Source of the DNA: Chitinophaga sp. CF418
GTDB lineage: Bacteria > Bacteroidota > Bacteroidia > Chitinophagales > Chitinophagaceae
Assembly: GCF_900142925.1 (NCBI RefSeq)
Contig: NZ_FRCN01000010.1
Span: 336,867-400,866 of the forward strand
Reading direction: 5' to 3'
Length of the DNA: 64,000 nt
The position numbers and the translations under genes are program-made. The first letter of the stretch is position 1, and each line of letters begins with the position of its first letter. Shown here in pieces: positions 53,526 to 62,356 of the stretch. The notes under the pieces were generated by a model, which was not told the origin of the DNA, did not search any database, and saw only the letters and a program-made list of their open reading frames with translations.

Positions 53526-53797
53526 TGGATGAAGCCTTTCTGCCACTGAACAGCATCATTGATAAGATACTGGATATTCCCGGCGACTTCACAGACGAGG
53601 AAAACGGGGTACATAGTTATATATACGAAATAGAAGTCGGCACTCCCATAGAACTGGATATCAGCACAAATGATGATGGAACAGTGAGGATCGGTACTGT
53701 ACCACCCATGTATAGGGTAGATACCAGCTTCCGTCCATCTTATCACAGCATTACTATAAAAGCTGAAAAATATACAGCATCAGAAGATGGCGAATGA
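53522..53797 (+). CDS. small acidic protein (cluster gene 6)
   Basis: 91 aa (90 with the second ATG), overlapping gene 5 by 4 nt and gene 7 by 11 nt. Beta-rich: VHSYIYEIEVGTPIELDIST and FRPSYHSITIKAEK. No signal peptide and no family recognised. Its translation is probably coupled to both neighbours. Confidence 0.75.
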   Translation: MMDEAFLPLNSIIDKILDIPGDFTDEENGVHSYIYEIEVGTPIELDISTNDDGTVRIGTVPPMYRVDTSFRPSYHSITIKAEKYTASEDGE

Positions 53798-54524
53798 TAA
53801 CAAATACTGGAACCTGGAGGATTTTGTCGACTCTCTCGTAGTAGAGCTGGACAAAACGCGTGAAACACTGGCTATCAAAGCTATCAATAAACCTTTGACC
53901 TATACAGTCAAGGACCTCGCCATCGACCTCAATATCTTCCCCACTTTTGACGGAGATCAGATCAGGTTCATCACAGCCCAACCCGGTCAGGAAGGTGCAT
54001 CGAAGGTCAACATCCAGCTGGGATCAATTACCGACCAGCAAGTAAGGGCCACTACCAAAATGTCAGGACTGAAAAATGACACTAAGATAGAAGAGATCGG
54101 TGTAGATACTAAAACGCAGAAAAAACTACGCAAACTCGGTGTGAGCTCTGTAGATGATCTGCAGGCAGTAGAAAAAAAACAAGTAGATATACAACGCGCT
54201 ACCGACAACGAGATCGATTATAAAACACTGGCCAATCAGATACAGAAATCCAGAAGAAATCAAACACCACCAAAAGTGACTGCTGTCAGTCTTGCGCTCG
54301 ATGAAAATAAAAGGCCGTATCTGCATGTGCGGGGAGAGAATCTCACATTGGACAAGCAGTATGCACCGGTAACTGTCATCAATAGTACGCTTGCTGAAGT
54401 GATGGAGTTCAGTGCCAATGAACTGAAAATATTACTGAATAAAGATCACATCACACAACAGGAATCTGAACTGATCATGACCTTCGATCCTTATACCCTC
54501 GTGAAAATGAATATCAGACTTTAA
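53787..54524 (+). CDS. trypco2-like / HhH / IPT-like protein (cluster gene 7)
   Basis: 245 aa in three parts. Residues about 8-85 (LEDFVDSLVVELDKTRETL then LTYTVKDLAIDLNIF) match the layout of the trypsin-co-occurring domain 2, a short helix plus beta strands found next to proteases in conflict systems. Residues about 101-128 (IEEIGVDTKTQKKLRKLGV) are a helix-hairpin-helix-like segment. Residues about 161-245 (PPKVTAVSLALDENKRPYLH) resemble an IPT/TIG beta-sandwich. The trypco2 identity is from pattern only. With a subtilase at the head of the cluster, an adaptor role is suggested. Confidence 0.72.
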   Translation: MANDNKYWNLEDFVDSLVVELDKTRETLAIKAINKPLTYTVKDLAIDLNIFPTFDGDQIRFITAQPGQEGASKVNIQLGSITDQQVRATTKMSGLKNDTKIEEIGVDTKTQKKLRKLGVSSVDDLQAVEKKQVDIQRATDNEIDYKTLANQIQKSRRNQTPPKVTAVSLALDENKRPYLHVRGENLTLDKQYAPVTVINSTLAEVMEFSANELKILLNKDHITQQESELIMTFDPYTLVKMNIRL

Positions 54525-54536
54525 ACGTACAGGCAT

Positions 54537-56120
54537 ATGAAGAAGAAACATACCTCTTACTCCTGTTATGATGATCTGCTCCGTGATTATTACGGTGGAC
54601 ATCACCGTCCTAAAAGGAAAAAACAGAAGTCGCTGACGGAGAGCTTTGACAACGGGGAAGTGCTCACGGTCAAAGACAATACCCCGTTTGAAGAGTACGT
54701 CGTGGCTGCTTCTGCAGATAGTAACGGAGAGATCTTCGAAGAGTATGTTATACAGGCATCTGTTGTAAATGATGAAGCCCATTTTGAAGAGTATGTATTA
54801 CAATCATCTACGGATGAGGAGAATACATACGTACCTGTATATACACCACCCGTTGCATCACCGGTAAGTGAACACCAGGAGCTGCAGACGAGCGTACTCG
54901 ACCCCTTCTCGATGGGAAAGGCCATTTCAGACGAAGCAGTTCCACCATCAACGTATCCCGCCATTCCCGGGCCGGATGATGGAAGTCCGGATACGGCAGC
55001 CTTACTGGAAGACATCAAGCAAATGCGTGGGCATGAAGCTCCCGAATCTCCGGCACAAGGCAGCGGTTCTCTTTCCTCAAGGGAAGAAGAGATCGTAAAT
55101 GATCTGCAAGCCATTCTTTCCGGCAAGAAGGTTTATGACCCTGCAGCAAAGAAGACCGTTAACCGGGAAGATGTAGGCAAACAACAATCAGTTGATGAAC
55201 CGGCGGCTCCGAAAGGAAATGATCCTGCTTTGAAAAATGAACACGCGATATTTGACCGTATCGCGCAAAATATGAAGTTTGCCAATGCATATAACCTGGG
55301 TACCATCCAGGTAGATGCACAGGAACTGGATAACCGGTTCAATGATTTCGATAAGATGATGGAAGCACCTCCTCCGTCAGCGCCTGCGAAGAAAAATGTT
55401 CCGGCACCCGTTAATAAGAAAAGTGAAGAAGAACCGAATCCCTTAGAGTTTCTGAATGACCTGGACGATATCCACAGATACAACAGCCAGAAACCGGTAG
55501 CGACCGTTACGCCCGAGCAGCCTGCCAGTTTGCAGATGAGCCCACCGGATACCAATGGGCCCAACTGGCCGCCACGGCCCACCAGTATCCGCCCGCTAAC
55601 TACTGCGGAACGTGCCGCAGCATTCGGCACATTCACTTATGAAGCAGATCCTTCCACCTTCGGTGGCGACGGCATCAGGGTAACGAACACCTGGGCTGCG
55701 GATAACATTGTACGGGTGAGCATACCTCAGCTGAATGGCAAAAAAATCGGCAATCAGGTTATCCAAAATGGTGTCATCAACTTCCATAAAGCAGGAGAAG
55801 AAAGATTAAAAGCCCTCTGGGCTGCATGGGAAGCAGCAGGACTGCTGGACAGAATACTGACCTTTGAAGGTGGTTATGCCGCCAGATATATCCGTGGCAC
55901 GCAGAACCGATCCCCAAGACCACTCAGTAATCATGCCTGGGGTACCGCTTTTGATATCAATGCCGGCACAAATGGATTTGGACAGGAACCTGCCCTGATG
56001 GGACAAAAAGGATGTGTAAGAGAACTGGTGGCTATCGCCAATCAACAAGGCTTCTTCTGGGGAGGGCATTTCAAAGGCAAGAAGGATGGGATGCATTTTG
56101 AACTAGGTAAAACACTGTAA
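54537..56120 (+). CDS. repeat-bearing protein with C-terminal M15 peptidase (cluster gene 8)
   Basis: 527 aa. Residues 51-91 hold three 16-residue-spaced repeats: FEEYVVAAS, FEEYVIQAS, FEEYVLQSS. A middle section has AIFDRIAQNMKFANAYNLG followed by a RFNDFD motif, then Pro-rich linkers. The C-terminal 100 residues are an M15-type zinc peptidase: His466 and Asp473 in SNHAWGTAFDI and His520 in DGMHFEL, as in L-Ala-D-Glu endolysins and VanY-like carboxypeptidases. No signal peptide. It should cut peptidoglycan stem peptides. Confidence 0.88.
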   Translation: MKKKHTSYSCYDDLLRDYYGGHHRPKRKKQKSLTESFDNGEVLTVKDNTPFEEYVVAASADSNGEIFEEYVIQASVVNDEAHFEEYVLQSSTDEENTYVPVYTPPVASPVSEHQELQTSVLDPFSMGKAISDEAVPPSTYPAIPGPDDGSPDTAALLEDIKQMRGHEAPESPAQGSGSLSSREEEIVNDLQAILSGKKVYDPAAKKTVNREDVGKQQSVDEPAAPKGNDPALKNEHAIFDRIAQNMKFANAYNLGTIQVDAQELDNRFNDFDKMMEAPPPSAPAKKNVPAPVNKKSEEEPNPLEFLNDLDDIHRYNSQKPVATVTPEQPASLQMSPPDTNGPNWPPRPTSIRPLTTAERAAAFGTFTYEADPSTFGGDGIRVTNTWAADNIVRVSIPQLNGKKIGNQVIQNGVINFHKAGEERLKALWAAWEAAGLLDRILTFEGGYAARYIRGTQNRSPRPLSNHAWGTAFDINAGTNGFGQEPALMGQKGCVRELVAIANQQGFFWGGHFKGKKDGMHFELGKTL

Positions 56121-56149
56121 TTTTTTCACAATACTCAATCCGTTCTAAA

Positions 56150-58639
56150 ATGGAAAATCGTTTCTTTGAAGTAAGCAACCTGCTTGGTGCCGGAAGACGC
56201 AGAACTTATGCCAGATCTGCTTCTATTGTGGAAAGATTTGCTAATTCATTCGACGCTGTGGATTATGAGATCCCCGGTACAGTGGATGTCATTAAACAGC
56301 CTTCCGGGCTGGTATGCTGGGCTACAGTGGCAACGATGATGATTTCCTGGCGGGACCACCGTTCTACTTCTATTGAGACTGCAATAGGCGCGATCGGGGC
56401 CACTTATCTTGCAAAGTTCAAAGCCAATCAGTGGCTACTGGCTACAGAAAAGATACCTTTTCTGAATGCAGCCGGTTTCGAATTCAAATATCCCCAGAGT
56501 TTAACCATTTCAGGCTGGGAACAACTTATGCGTAACGTTGGTCCTTTATGGGTCACTACCGCAGAAGGCTCTGATGCCAAATTTGGCATACATGCACGCA
56601 TCATGACCGCCATCAAAGGCGATGGTACCCCTCAGGGTACTACGCTGACCATCATAGATCCTGCTACGGGTACCACCTATCCGGAAAAATTTTCTGACTT
56701 CCTGGTGAAATTTGAACGGGAAGTACGCATCAGCCAGGACTGGGATGGCAGGATACAGATCGTACACTGGCCGGCAGGCGTATCTGCGGCCCATTCCTTC
56801 TCTGCTTTTAACGCTGCCATATCATTTTCTACCTTGTCCACCAGCGGCGTTGATCTTATCAAAAGGCTGGAAGGTTTCCGGGCAAGAAAATATAATGATC
56901 AGGCAGGCCATTGCACCATCGGTTACGGCACCCTGATACATAAGGGGAACTGCAACGGTGCAGCTTCTGAACAGCCCTACGAAAATGGTATCACAGATCA
57001 GCGGGCTACAGAACTGCTGATGGAAAGAGTAAGTGATTTCCAGCAAACGGTTAATCAACAGATTTCCGTAACACTGAACCAGAACCAGTTTGATGCACTC
57101 GTCAGTTTTGTATATAACATCGGATCTGCCAACTTTAAACAGTCCACTTTACGCAGGGTGCTCAATGAAGGGAACTATGGTGCGGTACCGGGTGAAATGA
57201 GAAAATGGGTGAAGATCAGGCAGAATGGCGCATTGGTGACCTCGCAGGGACTAGTGAACCGCCGCAATGCAGAGATAGAAATGTGGAACGGTAGCGCCAG
57301 CAACGCACAGTCATTCTCTTTGGAAAACCGTGCATTTTTCTCCAATGATCTTACGGTACAGGACGATTTTATACAGCAATTTGCACAGAATGCAATAGAC
57401 AGCATGCGTCAGACCCGTGTACCAGCTTCAGTAACACTGGCACAGGCGGCACTGGAATCTGGCTGGGGCAAACATGCTCCCCGCTTTAATTTCTTCGGTA
57501 TCAAGGCCGGTTCTTCGTGGACCGGGGAAAAACAGCTCCTGACTACTACCGAGATCCATAGTGATAACGACCGTAGCCGTCACCCCTATCCGGAGATTAT
57601 ATCCATCGAACAGTTTACAGATGGCAATGGCAACACGCGCTATCGCTGGCGGGTAAAAGATAATTTCAGGGCTTACGCCAATGCAGTAGAAAGTTTCAAC
57701 GACCATGGCAACTTCCTCGTCAGCAATGGCAGGTACCGCGAGGCCTTCAATCACACTGATGACGGACGTCAGTTTGCCCGCGAGATTGCCCGTGCAGGTT
57801 ACGCTACAGATCCAAACTATGCGAATGCCCTCATTTCCATCATAGAACATAATAACCTGCTGCGTTTTGACACCGCTACTCCTGCACCATCAGGAGCACA
57901 AAGCATCAATGGCTTAGCTACCGCCAAAGGACTTACCGTACAGGAGGTAGCGGAACAGATACTGTCTAATCCCGGCAGGGTTGTAATCCCCGCCAATATC
58001 CGGCAACAGTTGGAACAGATCAAGGCCAATGGTACATATACACTAAGCAACAATACGTTTACTCCATCATTGAGCCTGCTGCAAAGTATTTCACAAATGC
58101 TCTATTTTTCTCTTGACCACAACAGCAGCGCCAATCCGGCCTTTGGTATTCTCAGTTATATCCGGCCGGCATCTTCTCATCATTCCAACGGCACTGCTGT
58201 TGATCTTACACATATTGACGGCAAACGAATTGATGTACGTAATCAGCAGCAATGCCTGGATGCCGTAGTAGCAGCTATTAATAATCTCGCTCCGGGTAGT
58301 TATGCACTGGGGTTGCCAAGACCACCTTATGCGGATGGTGCAGGCGCAGACCATGACTTTAATACCTATAACAGGCATATCACCGTATACGCCAATACGC
58401 AGCCACCTACACTCCTCCCGGAATATCAGAACCTTAACACCACTGGCAATTTCTTCCTGCCTAACCGCTGGAATGAACACTCCCCTACCGGTAGTACCAA
58501 CGGCGATCTTGGACATATCACCAACGAGACGTCCAGGAATACCCTGCGTACAGCGATCAGTAATGCACAGGCAAGAGGCGCCAATATCAGGTATCTTTTT
58601 GCTGATGCGTTGGATCACCTGCATATACAGGCGTTGTAG
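56150..58639 (+). CDS. four-domain cell-wall hydrolase: papain-like / GH24 / GH73 / M15-like (cluster gene 9)
   Basis: 829 aa, no signal peptide. (1) Papain-like protease about 40-210: Cys56 (GLVCWATV), His148 (FGIHARIM), Asp170. (2) T4-type lysozyme about 230-380: Glu241, Asp250 and Thr256 in exactly the T4 spacing. (3) FlgJ/AcmA-like glucosaminidase about 398-575, Glu436 in AALESGWG. (4) M15-like domain about 630-829: SSHHSNGTAVDL (His678, Asp685) and the final DHLHIQAL. Together these could cut glycan strands at two bond types and the stem peptides, while the first domain could free the others. The last gene of the run; 131 nt to the next gene. Confidence 0.9.
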   Translation: MENRFFEVSNLLGAGRRRTYARSASIVERFANSFDAVDYEIPGTVDVIKQPSGLVCWATVATMMISWRDHRSTSIETAIGAIGATYLAKFKANQWLLATEKIPFLNAAGFEFKYPQSLTISGWEQLMRNVGPLWVTTAEGSDAKFGIHARIMTAIKGDGTPQGTTLTIIDPATGTTYPEKFSDFLVKFEREVRISQDWDGRIQIVHWPAGVSAAHSFSAFNAAISFSTLSTSGVDLIKRLEGFRARKYNDQAGHCTIGYGTLIHKGNCNGAASEQPYENGITDQRATELLMERVSDFQQTVNQQISVTLNQNQFDALVSFVYNIGSANFKQSTLRRVLNEGNYGAVPGEMRKWVKIRQNGALVTSQGLVNRRNAEIEMWNGSASNAQSFSLENRAFFSNDLTVQDDFIQQFAQNAIDSMRQTRVPASVTLAQAALESGWGKHAPRFNFFGIKAGSSWTGEKQLLTTTEIHSDNDRSRHPYPEIISIEQFTDGNGNTRYRWRVKDNFRAYANAVESFNDHGNFLVSNGRYREAFNHTDDGRQFAREIARAGYATDPNYANALISIIEHNNLLRFDTATPAPSGAQSINGLATAKGLTVQEVAEQILSNPGRVVIPANIRQQLEQIKANGTYTLSNNTFTPSLSLLQSISQMLYFSLDHNSSANPAFGILSYIRPASSHHSNGTAVDLTHIDGKRIDVRNQQQCLDAVVAAINNLAPGSYALGLPRPPYADGAGADHDFNTYNRHITVYANTQPPTLLPEYQNLNTTGNFFLPNRWNEHSPTGSTNGDLGHITNETSRNTLRTAISNAQARGANIRYLFADALDHLHIQAL

Positions 58640-58726
58640 GAGTGGTGGTTTGTCACCTGCCATCAAAATAAGGTTCCGGTAACCGGCAGTCTTGCCGCTT
58701 ATAAATCTCTTTATTGCACTTTTAAA

Positions 58727-58765
58727 AGGAGGATTAAATTCGCGCCCAAGAAATCTAATCCTCCT
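58727..58765 (+). promoter_or_regulatory. hairpin in the leader of the 577-aa gene
   Basis: AGGAGGATTA (58727-58736) pairs perfectly with TAATCCTCCT (58756-58765), the second arm ending 5 nt before the ATG. It could mask or present the ribosome-binding region, or act as a terminator of the cluster; there is no T-tract. Confidence 0.5.
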
Positions 58766-58770
58766 ATCCT

Positions 58771-60504
58771 ATGTTTAAATTACGACCTGTTACATTGTGG
58801 GTGACCTTACTAATATCATTAGCGTTACCCAAAGGCACAATTGCACAAAACAGAGAAAAGATCAAGGCTGATCTTATTTTTAAAATGCTCGACTTTGATG
58901 CACGTTTCAGAATGATACCAGGCTACAGGGATAGTGCATGCCGCATGAATCTGGCCAACCAGGCGAAAGCGGAGTATCTTGAATTCAAGCAAACCTACCA
59001 GGCTAACACCGCTCTTTTCGCTAAGAACGAACGGGAAAAATTGAATGAGGTGGTAAGCTCATGCGACAAGATTTTTTTGAAAGATGAGGTTTTCAGCGCT
59101 CTCAAACAGCCGGATTATCTTTCTTCCAAAAATCCATCAAAGGGTGAAGTGATGGATAAAGAGTGGATCGACATTCATAAGGCATGTCTCTATGTGCTCA
59201 TTAAAGATCTGACTGTCAGGAGCAATTATGAGCTGTTGTATGAATTTTCAAGACTAGCGGCAGCCGCAGATGTAGCCAGGAATGGACTGCCGTCATGTCA
59301 TCATTATGCTGATTCTCTGCTGACCAAAGGAGGCCCTTCACTCGACCAACATTTTCAGAAAGCGCAATTGCAAAACAGCGCTGAATCGAACAGCTATTTC
59401 CAACAGCTCATCACCGCTTTTAAGAATAAAGCTGCCGATCTGCCCGAGCAAACGAAAGCCATGTATGCCAGCAGGAACATGCTGATACTATCGCCCGAAG
59501 GGGAAGAAGCGGATATCCACCTGATGACCCGGTATCCCGGTACTCCTTTACACCTCGATGGCCTCATCAAAGAGCTGACAGAAATGGACAAATATTCCAT
59601 CGTCGCGTCGCCCGCTGCTCAACGTGATATGATGCACAACTCTATACTTTTCCAAAGCAAAGCGCATAAGGCGGAGAAAAATGAAACAGCAGATTATACT
59701 TTTCAAATCATAACCCCCGGTATCCTGGATCTGCAATACAAGACGCCGGAGTATTCTACTGATTTCGGACGACCAGGATATATTTCTATAATAACTTATC
59801 GCTGCCCGATAAGTATAATAGTACTGAATAAAGAAGAGAGAATAGAGCGAACATTTGTAGTGACTGGGGAAAATAATATTTTCAGCGACACCTTGCATGC
59901 GAATGTACTGGATAATTTCAGACCAGGGATGGGCCTTATTCCATTTCGATCTGATACGGCATGTTACGATGCAATGAATGACGCTAACCTGAAGAACAAC
60001 ATTAGCGGCCTGTTATTCAGCAAAAAATGGAATGAAGCAGCTCCCGTCATTACTGCGACACTTAATAATGGCTACGGTTACTGGAAAGCATTGAGAGAAC
60101 AATATGCTATTTATGGCGTAAAGAACCCCGAAGCGGGCTATCAGGATATTGCTAACATTGTAGACAGTACAGACTATGCGATAAGCCATCTGGGTACGGA
60201 AACAGTGAGAACTTCCTGTAAGGCCGCACTTTCCCGTATGCTTGAAAAATATCAGGAGATATTGCAACGTCCTGACATCAGTCAGAATGTGAGAATACTT
60301 TGTATGCGGAATTCCATACAAGCTGCTATGCTATCTGACCAGTTAGAGCGAACCATGACACTGATCGCCGACTACAAAAAGGTAAATCCCAAGGATTATC
60401 TTGTACCGTCTTTTAATTTTTCTATATTTTCCTTTCGCAACTGGATGATGAAAAACGGTGCTGCAACTGTTACACTGCCTCCGTATTCAAAACCGCGCTT
60501 TTAG
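58771..60504 (+). CDS. secreted protein of unknown function
   Basis: 577 aa with a signal peptide (MFKLRPVTLWVTLLISLALP ... cleavage near GTIA, residue 25). The rest is mostly helical with many charged residues and shows no domain I recognise. It may belong to the same transcript as the nine-gene cluster, but the 131-nt gap and leader hairpin argue for its own control. It is the only protein of the area with a clear export signal. Confidence 0.75.
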   Translation: MFKLRPVTLWVTLLISLALPKGTIAQNREKIKADLIFKMLDFDARFRMIPGYRDSACRMNLANQAKAEYLEFKQTYQANTALFAKNEREKLNEVVSSCDKIFLKDEVFSALKQPDYLSSKNPSKGEVMDKEWIDIHKACLYVLIKDLTVRSNYELLYEFSRLAAAADVARNGLPSCHHYADSLLTKGGPSLDQHFQKAQLQNSAESNSYFQQLITAFKNKAADLPEQTKAMYASRNMLILSPEGEEADIHLMTRYPGTPLHLDGLIKELTEMDKYSIVASPAAQRDMMHNSILFQSKAHKAEKNETADYTFQIITPGILDLQYKTPEYSTDFGRPGYISIITYRCPISIIVLNKEERIERTFVVTGENNIFSDTLHANVLDNFRPGMGLIPFRSDTACYDAMNDANLKNNISGLLFSKKWNEAAPVITATLNNGYGYWKALREQYAIYGVKNPEAGYQDIANIVDSTDYAISHLGTETVRTSCKAALSRMLEKYQEILQRPDISQNVRILCMRNSIQAAMLSDQLERTMTLIADYKKVNPKDYLVPSFNFSIFSFRNWMMKNGAATVTLPPYSKPRF

Positions 60505-60592
60505 GGTGATAATTAAGGAGAGAATACCTGGCAGGATAACAATGTACTGGTAGAAATTTTTCTTAAATTGACCGGTATTCAATCAACAACTT

Positions 60593-61060
60593 ATGACGCG
60601 CCAGGAAATGATCACCTTTAAAACCAGGCTAAAAAAGGCCGGGGAGGTACTGATAGCAGAACGAATCGCAATGGCGAAATCGGCCGTTGATAATGCACAG
60701 GAGGCAGCGAATAGTGAAGACAAAAGCTCGGCGGGTGACAAATATGAAACAGGAAGAGCGATGGGGCACCTGGAAAAAGATATGTATGCAAGACAACTGG
60801 CAGAAAATATCAGGGAGTTTGACAAATTACAGAAAGTAAATACAGACATCATCTATACTACTGTTCAATTGGGGGCATTTATAAGGTGTCAGACATATTC
60901 TTTCTTTATAGCAGCCGGATTAGGTAAGCAGGTGATAGATGATCAGACAATATTCTTTCTTTCACCCGATGCCCCGCTGGCGAAATTGCTGTTACACAAA
61001 AAAGCGGGAGATAGTTTCCTATTTAATAAAATGGATATGGTGATCCTCGAGATCTATTAA
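60593..61060 (+). CDS. GreA/GreB-like protein (Bacteroidota type)
   Basis: 155 aa. The N-terminal coiled-coil-like helices (LKKAGEVLIAERIAMAKSAV, then GHLEKDMYARQLAENIREF) are followed by a small beta domain with FFIAAGLGKQVID and FLSPDAPLAKLLLHKKAGD. This matches the GreA/GreB layout and its central SP.SPLG.AL.G..eGD region. Homologues are often misnamed 3-oxoacyl-ACP synthase. Whether it binds RNA polymerase is not established. Confidence 0.75.
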   Translation: MTRQEMITFKTRLKKAGEVLIAERIAMAKSAVDNAQEAANSEDKSSAGDKYETGRAMGHLEKDMYARQLAENIREFDKLQKVNTDIIYTTVQLGAFIRCQTYSFFIAAGLGKQVIDDQTIFFLSPDAPLAKLLLHKKAGDSFLFNKMDMVILEIY

Positions 61061-61086
61061 ATGAGGCCATCACGGGAAAGATAACG

Positions 61087-61788
61087 TTAAACTGACAAAC
61101 CGGCCTGGTGCACTTCCAGGTCGGTTTGTCCTTTTTTCACAAAGGCAGCGTGAGTAATTTTCTTATTCTCTGCAGGTTGTATATATGCTGCGGGAGCGTC
61201 TTTTACATCTACCTTCACGCCTTCTGCGTCGATATTACCAGCAGGAATGTCGATCTTGATACCAGTGATTTTGTTGGCAGTACGTCTGAATATTATCTGG
61301 CCGCCATATTGCTCTACGTTAAAGGTATCTGCTTTCTGACGGCTCAGATCTGCGCTACCGGCACGACCGCTGGCGTTAAGGATACCATCTCTCAACGTTA
61401 CTTTCACTTCATCCGCATCATCACCCTGCCCCATTTTGTAAGTACCTACATATTCTGTCAGGTCTTCTATACGAATACCTTCTACATCTATATTACCTGC
61501 AGGGATGTTTATCTTGATACCGGAAACCTGTTTAGCGGTATTACGAAGGAAGATCACTTCGCCACCATATTCATCCACAGAAAAGGTATCAGGTTTCTGC
61601 ATGCTGAGAGCTGCACTCCCCGCACGGCCGCTGATAGTCAACTTATCCTCTGTTAACTCCACTTTCGTATCTTCTGTGGCATCCCCCTTGCCTACTTTGT
61701 AAGTGCCAGGATATTCCGTTAAAGAACTTTTCTGGGCATGTACCCCAAACGTGATGAAAAGCGCTGCGAACAATAAAACGTGTTTCAT
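61087..61788 (-). CDS. secreted protein with two copies of an 87-aa repeat
   Basis: 233 aa from the ATG at 61788, giving signal peptide MKHVLLFAALFITFGVHA. Two repeats follow with a period of exactly 87 residues: LTEYPGTYKVGKGD (from 23) and LTEYVGTYKMGQGD (from 110), each with SGRAGSA and IPAGNID. The repeats are beta-rich and resemble DUF3471-type domains. Internal duplication is clear; function unknown. A longer frame to 61878 has no signal peptide. Confidence 0.78.
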   Translation of the reverse strand: MKHVLLFAALFITFGVHAQKSSLTEYPGTYKVGKGDATEDTKVELTEDKLTISGRAGSAALSMQKPDTFSVDEYGGEVIFLRNTAKQVSGIKINIPAGNIDVEGIRIEDLTEYVGTYKMGQGDDADEVKVTLRDGILNASGRAGSADLSRQKADTFNVEQYGGQIIFRRTANKITGIKIDIPAGNIDAEGVKVDVKDAPAAYIQPAENKKITHAAFVKKGQTDLEVHQAGLSV

Positions 61789-61919
61789 AAAATTATTATT
61801 AAGCGGGAAAATTAGTCTGGTAGCGTGAGTCATACAACAAAACGAGTATGAAATAATTGTTATAAAATTGTTCTGCAAACATAAGACAGGCCCCTGCGGT
61901 GTATCCGCGGAGATAGGCC

Positions 61920-62087
61920 TTAAATTCTCTCAGAAAGTATTATCTCCATTTCCAACTTATCATCCCAACATTGTTCAAATTTTACAATGTCCACTTTGTC
62001 ATTGTAATAGGAGACTTTCACCTTCCCCACCTGGGCAAAACAATTGTATGTCAAAATTGTCAATGTTGTGATTAGAAATAGTCGCAT
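61920..62087 (-). CDS. small secreted protein, 55 aa
   Basis: Reads MRLFLITTLTILTYNCFAQ, a clear signal peptide with cleavage after FA, then a mature part of about 37 residues with KVKVSYYNDKVDIVKFEQC and an acidic end. The clean export signal and compact frame argue for a real gene. It contains one Cys in the mature part. No family recognised. Confidence 0.6.
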   Translation of the reverse strand: MRLFLITTLTILTYNCFAQVGKVKVSYYNDKVDIVKFEQCWDDKLEMEIILSERI

Positions 62088-62356
62088 TATATCTAGTCTA
62101 TTATTCCTTAATTAAGCACTTCATCCAATATTCGCTTAAAGCCATATTAACAGCTGGTTCTTGCTGGCATTCCATGGTCGTTTCACTCGCTCCCCTGATG
62201 CTTACATTCTCCCTAATATACAAATTCTATTTTTACTGATAACATACGGTGGGGGGTATCAATATGACATTTCATTCAAATTTCATATATTCATTCCTGA
62301 AATATCCTAATACAAATTGGGAGGTGAAAACCTATACTTATTAAGCACATAGAACA

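Noticed and set aside
46967..58639. Cluster as a phage tail, contractile injection or type VI system
   Set aside because: No sheath, tube, baseplate, spike, tape-measure or AAA ATPase was recognised; only the lysozyme-like domains are phage-like.
60593..61060. 3-oxoacyl-ACP synthase
   Set aside because: No ketosynthase Cys-His-His motif; the size and order of parts match GreA/GreB.
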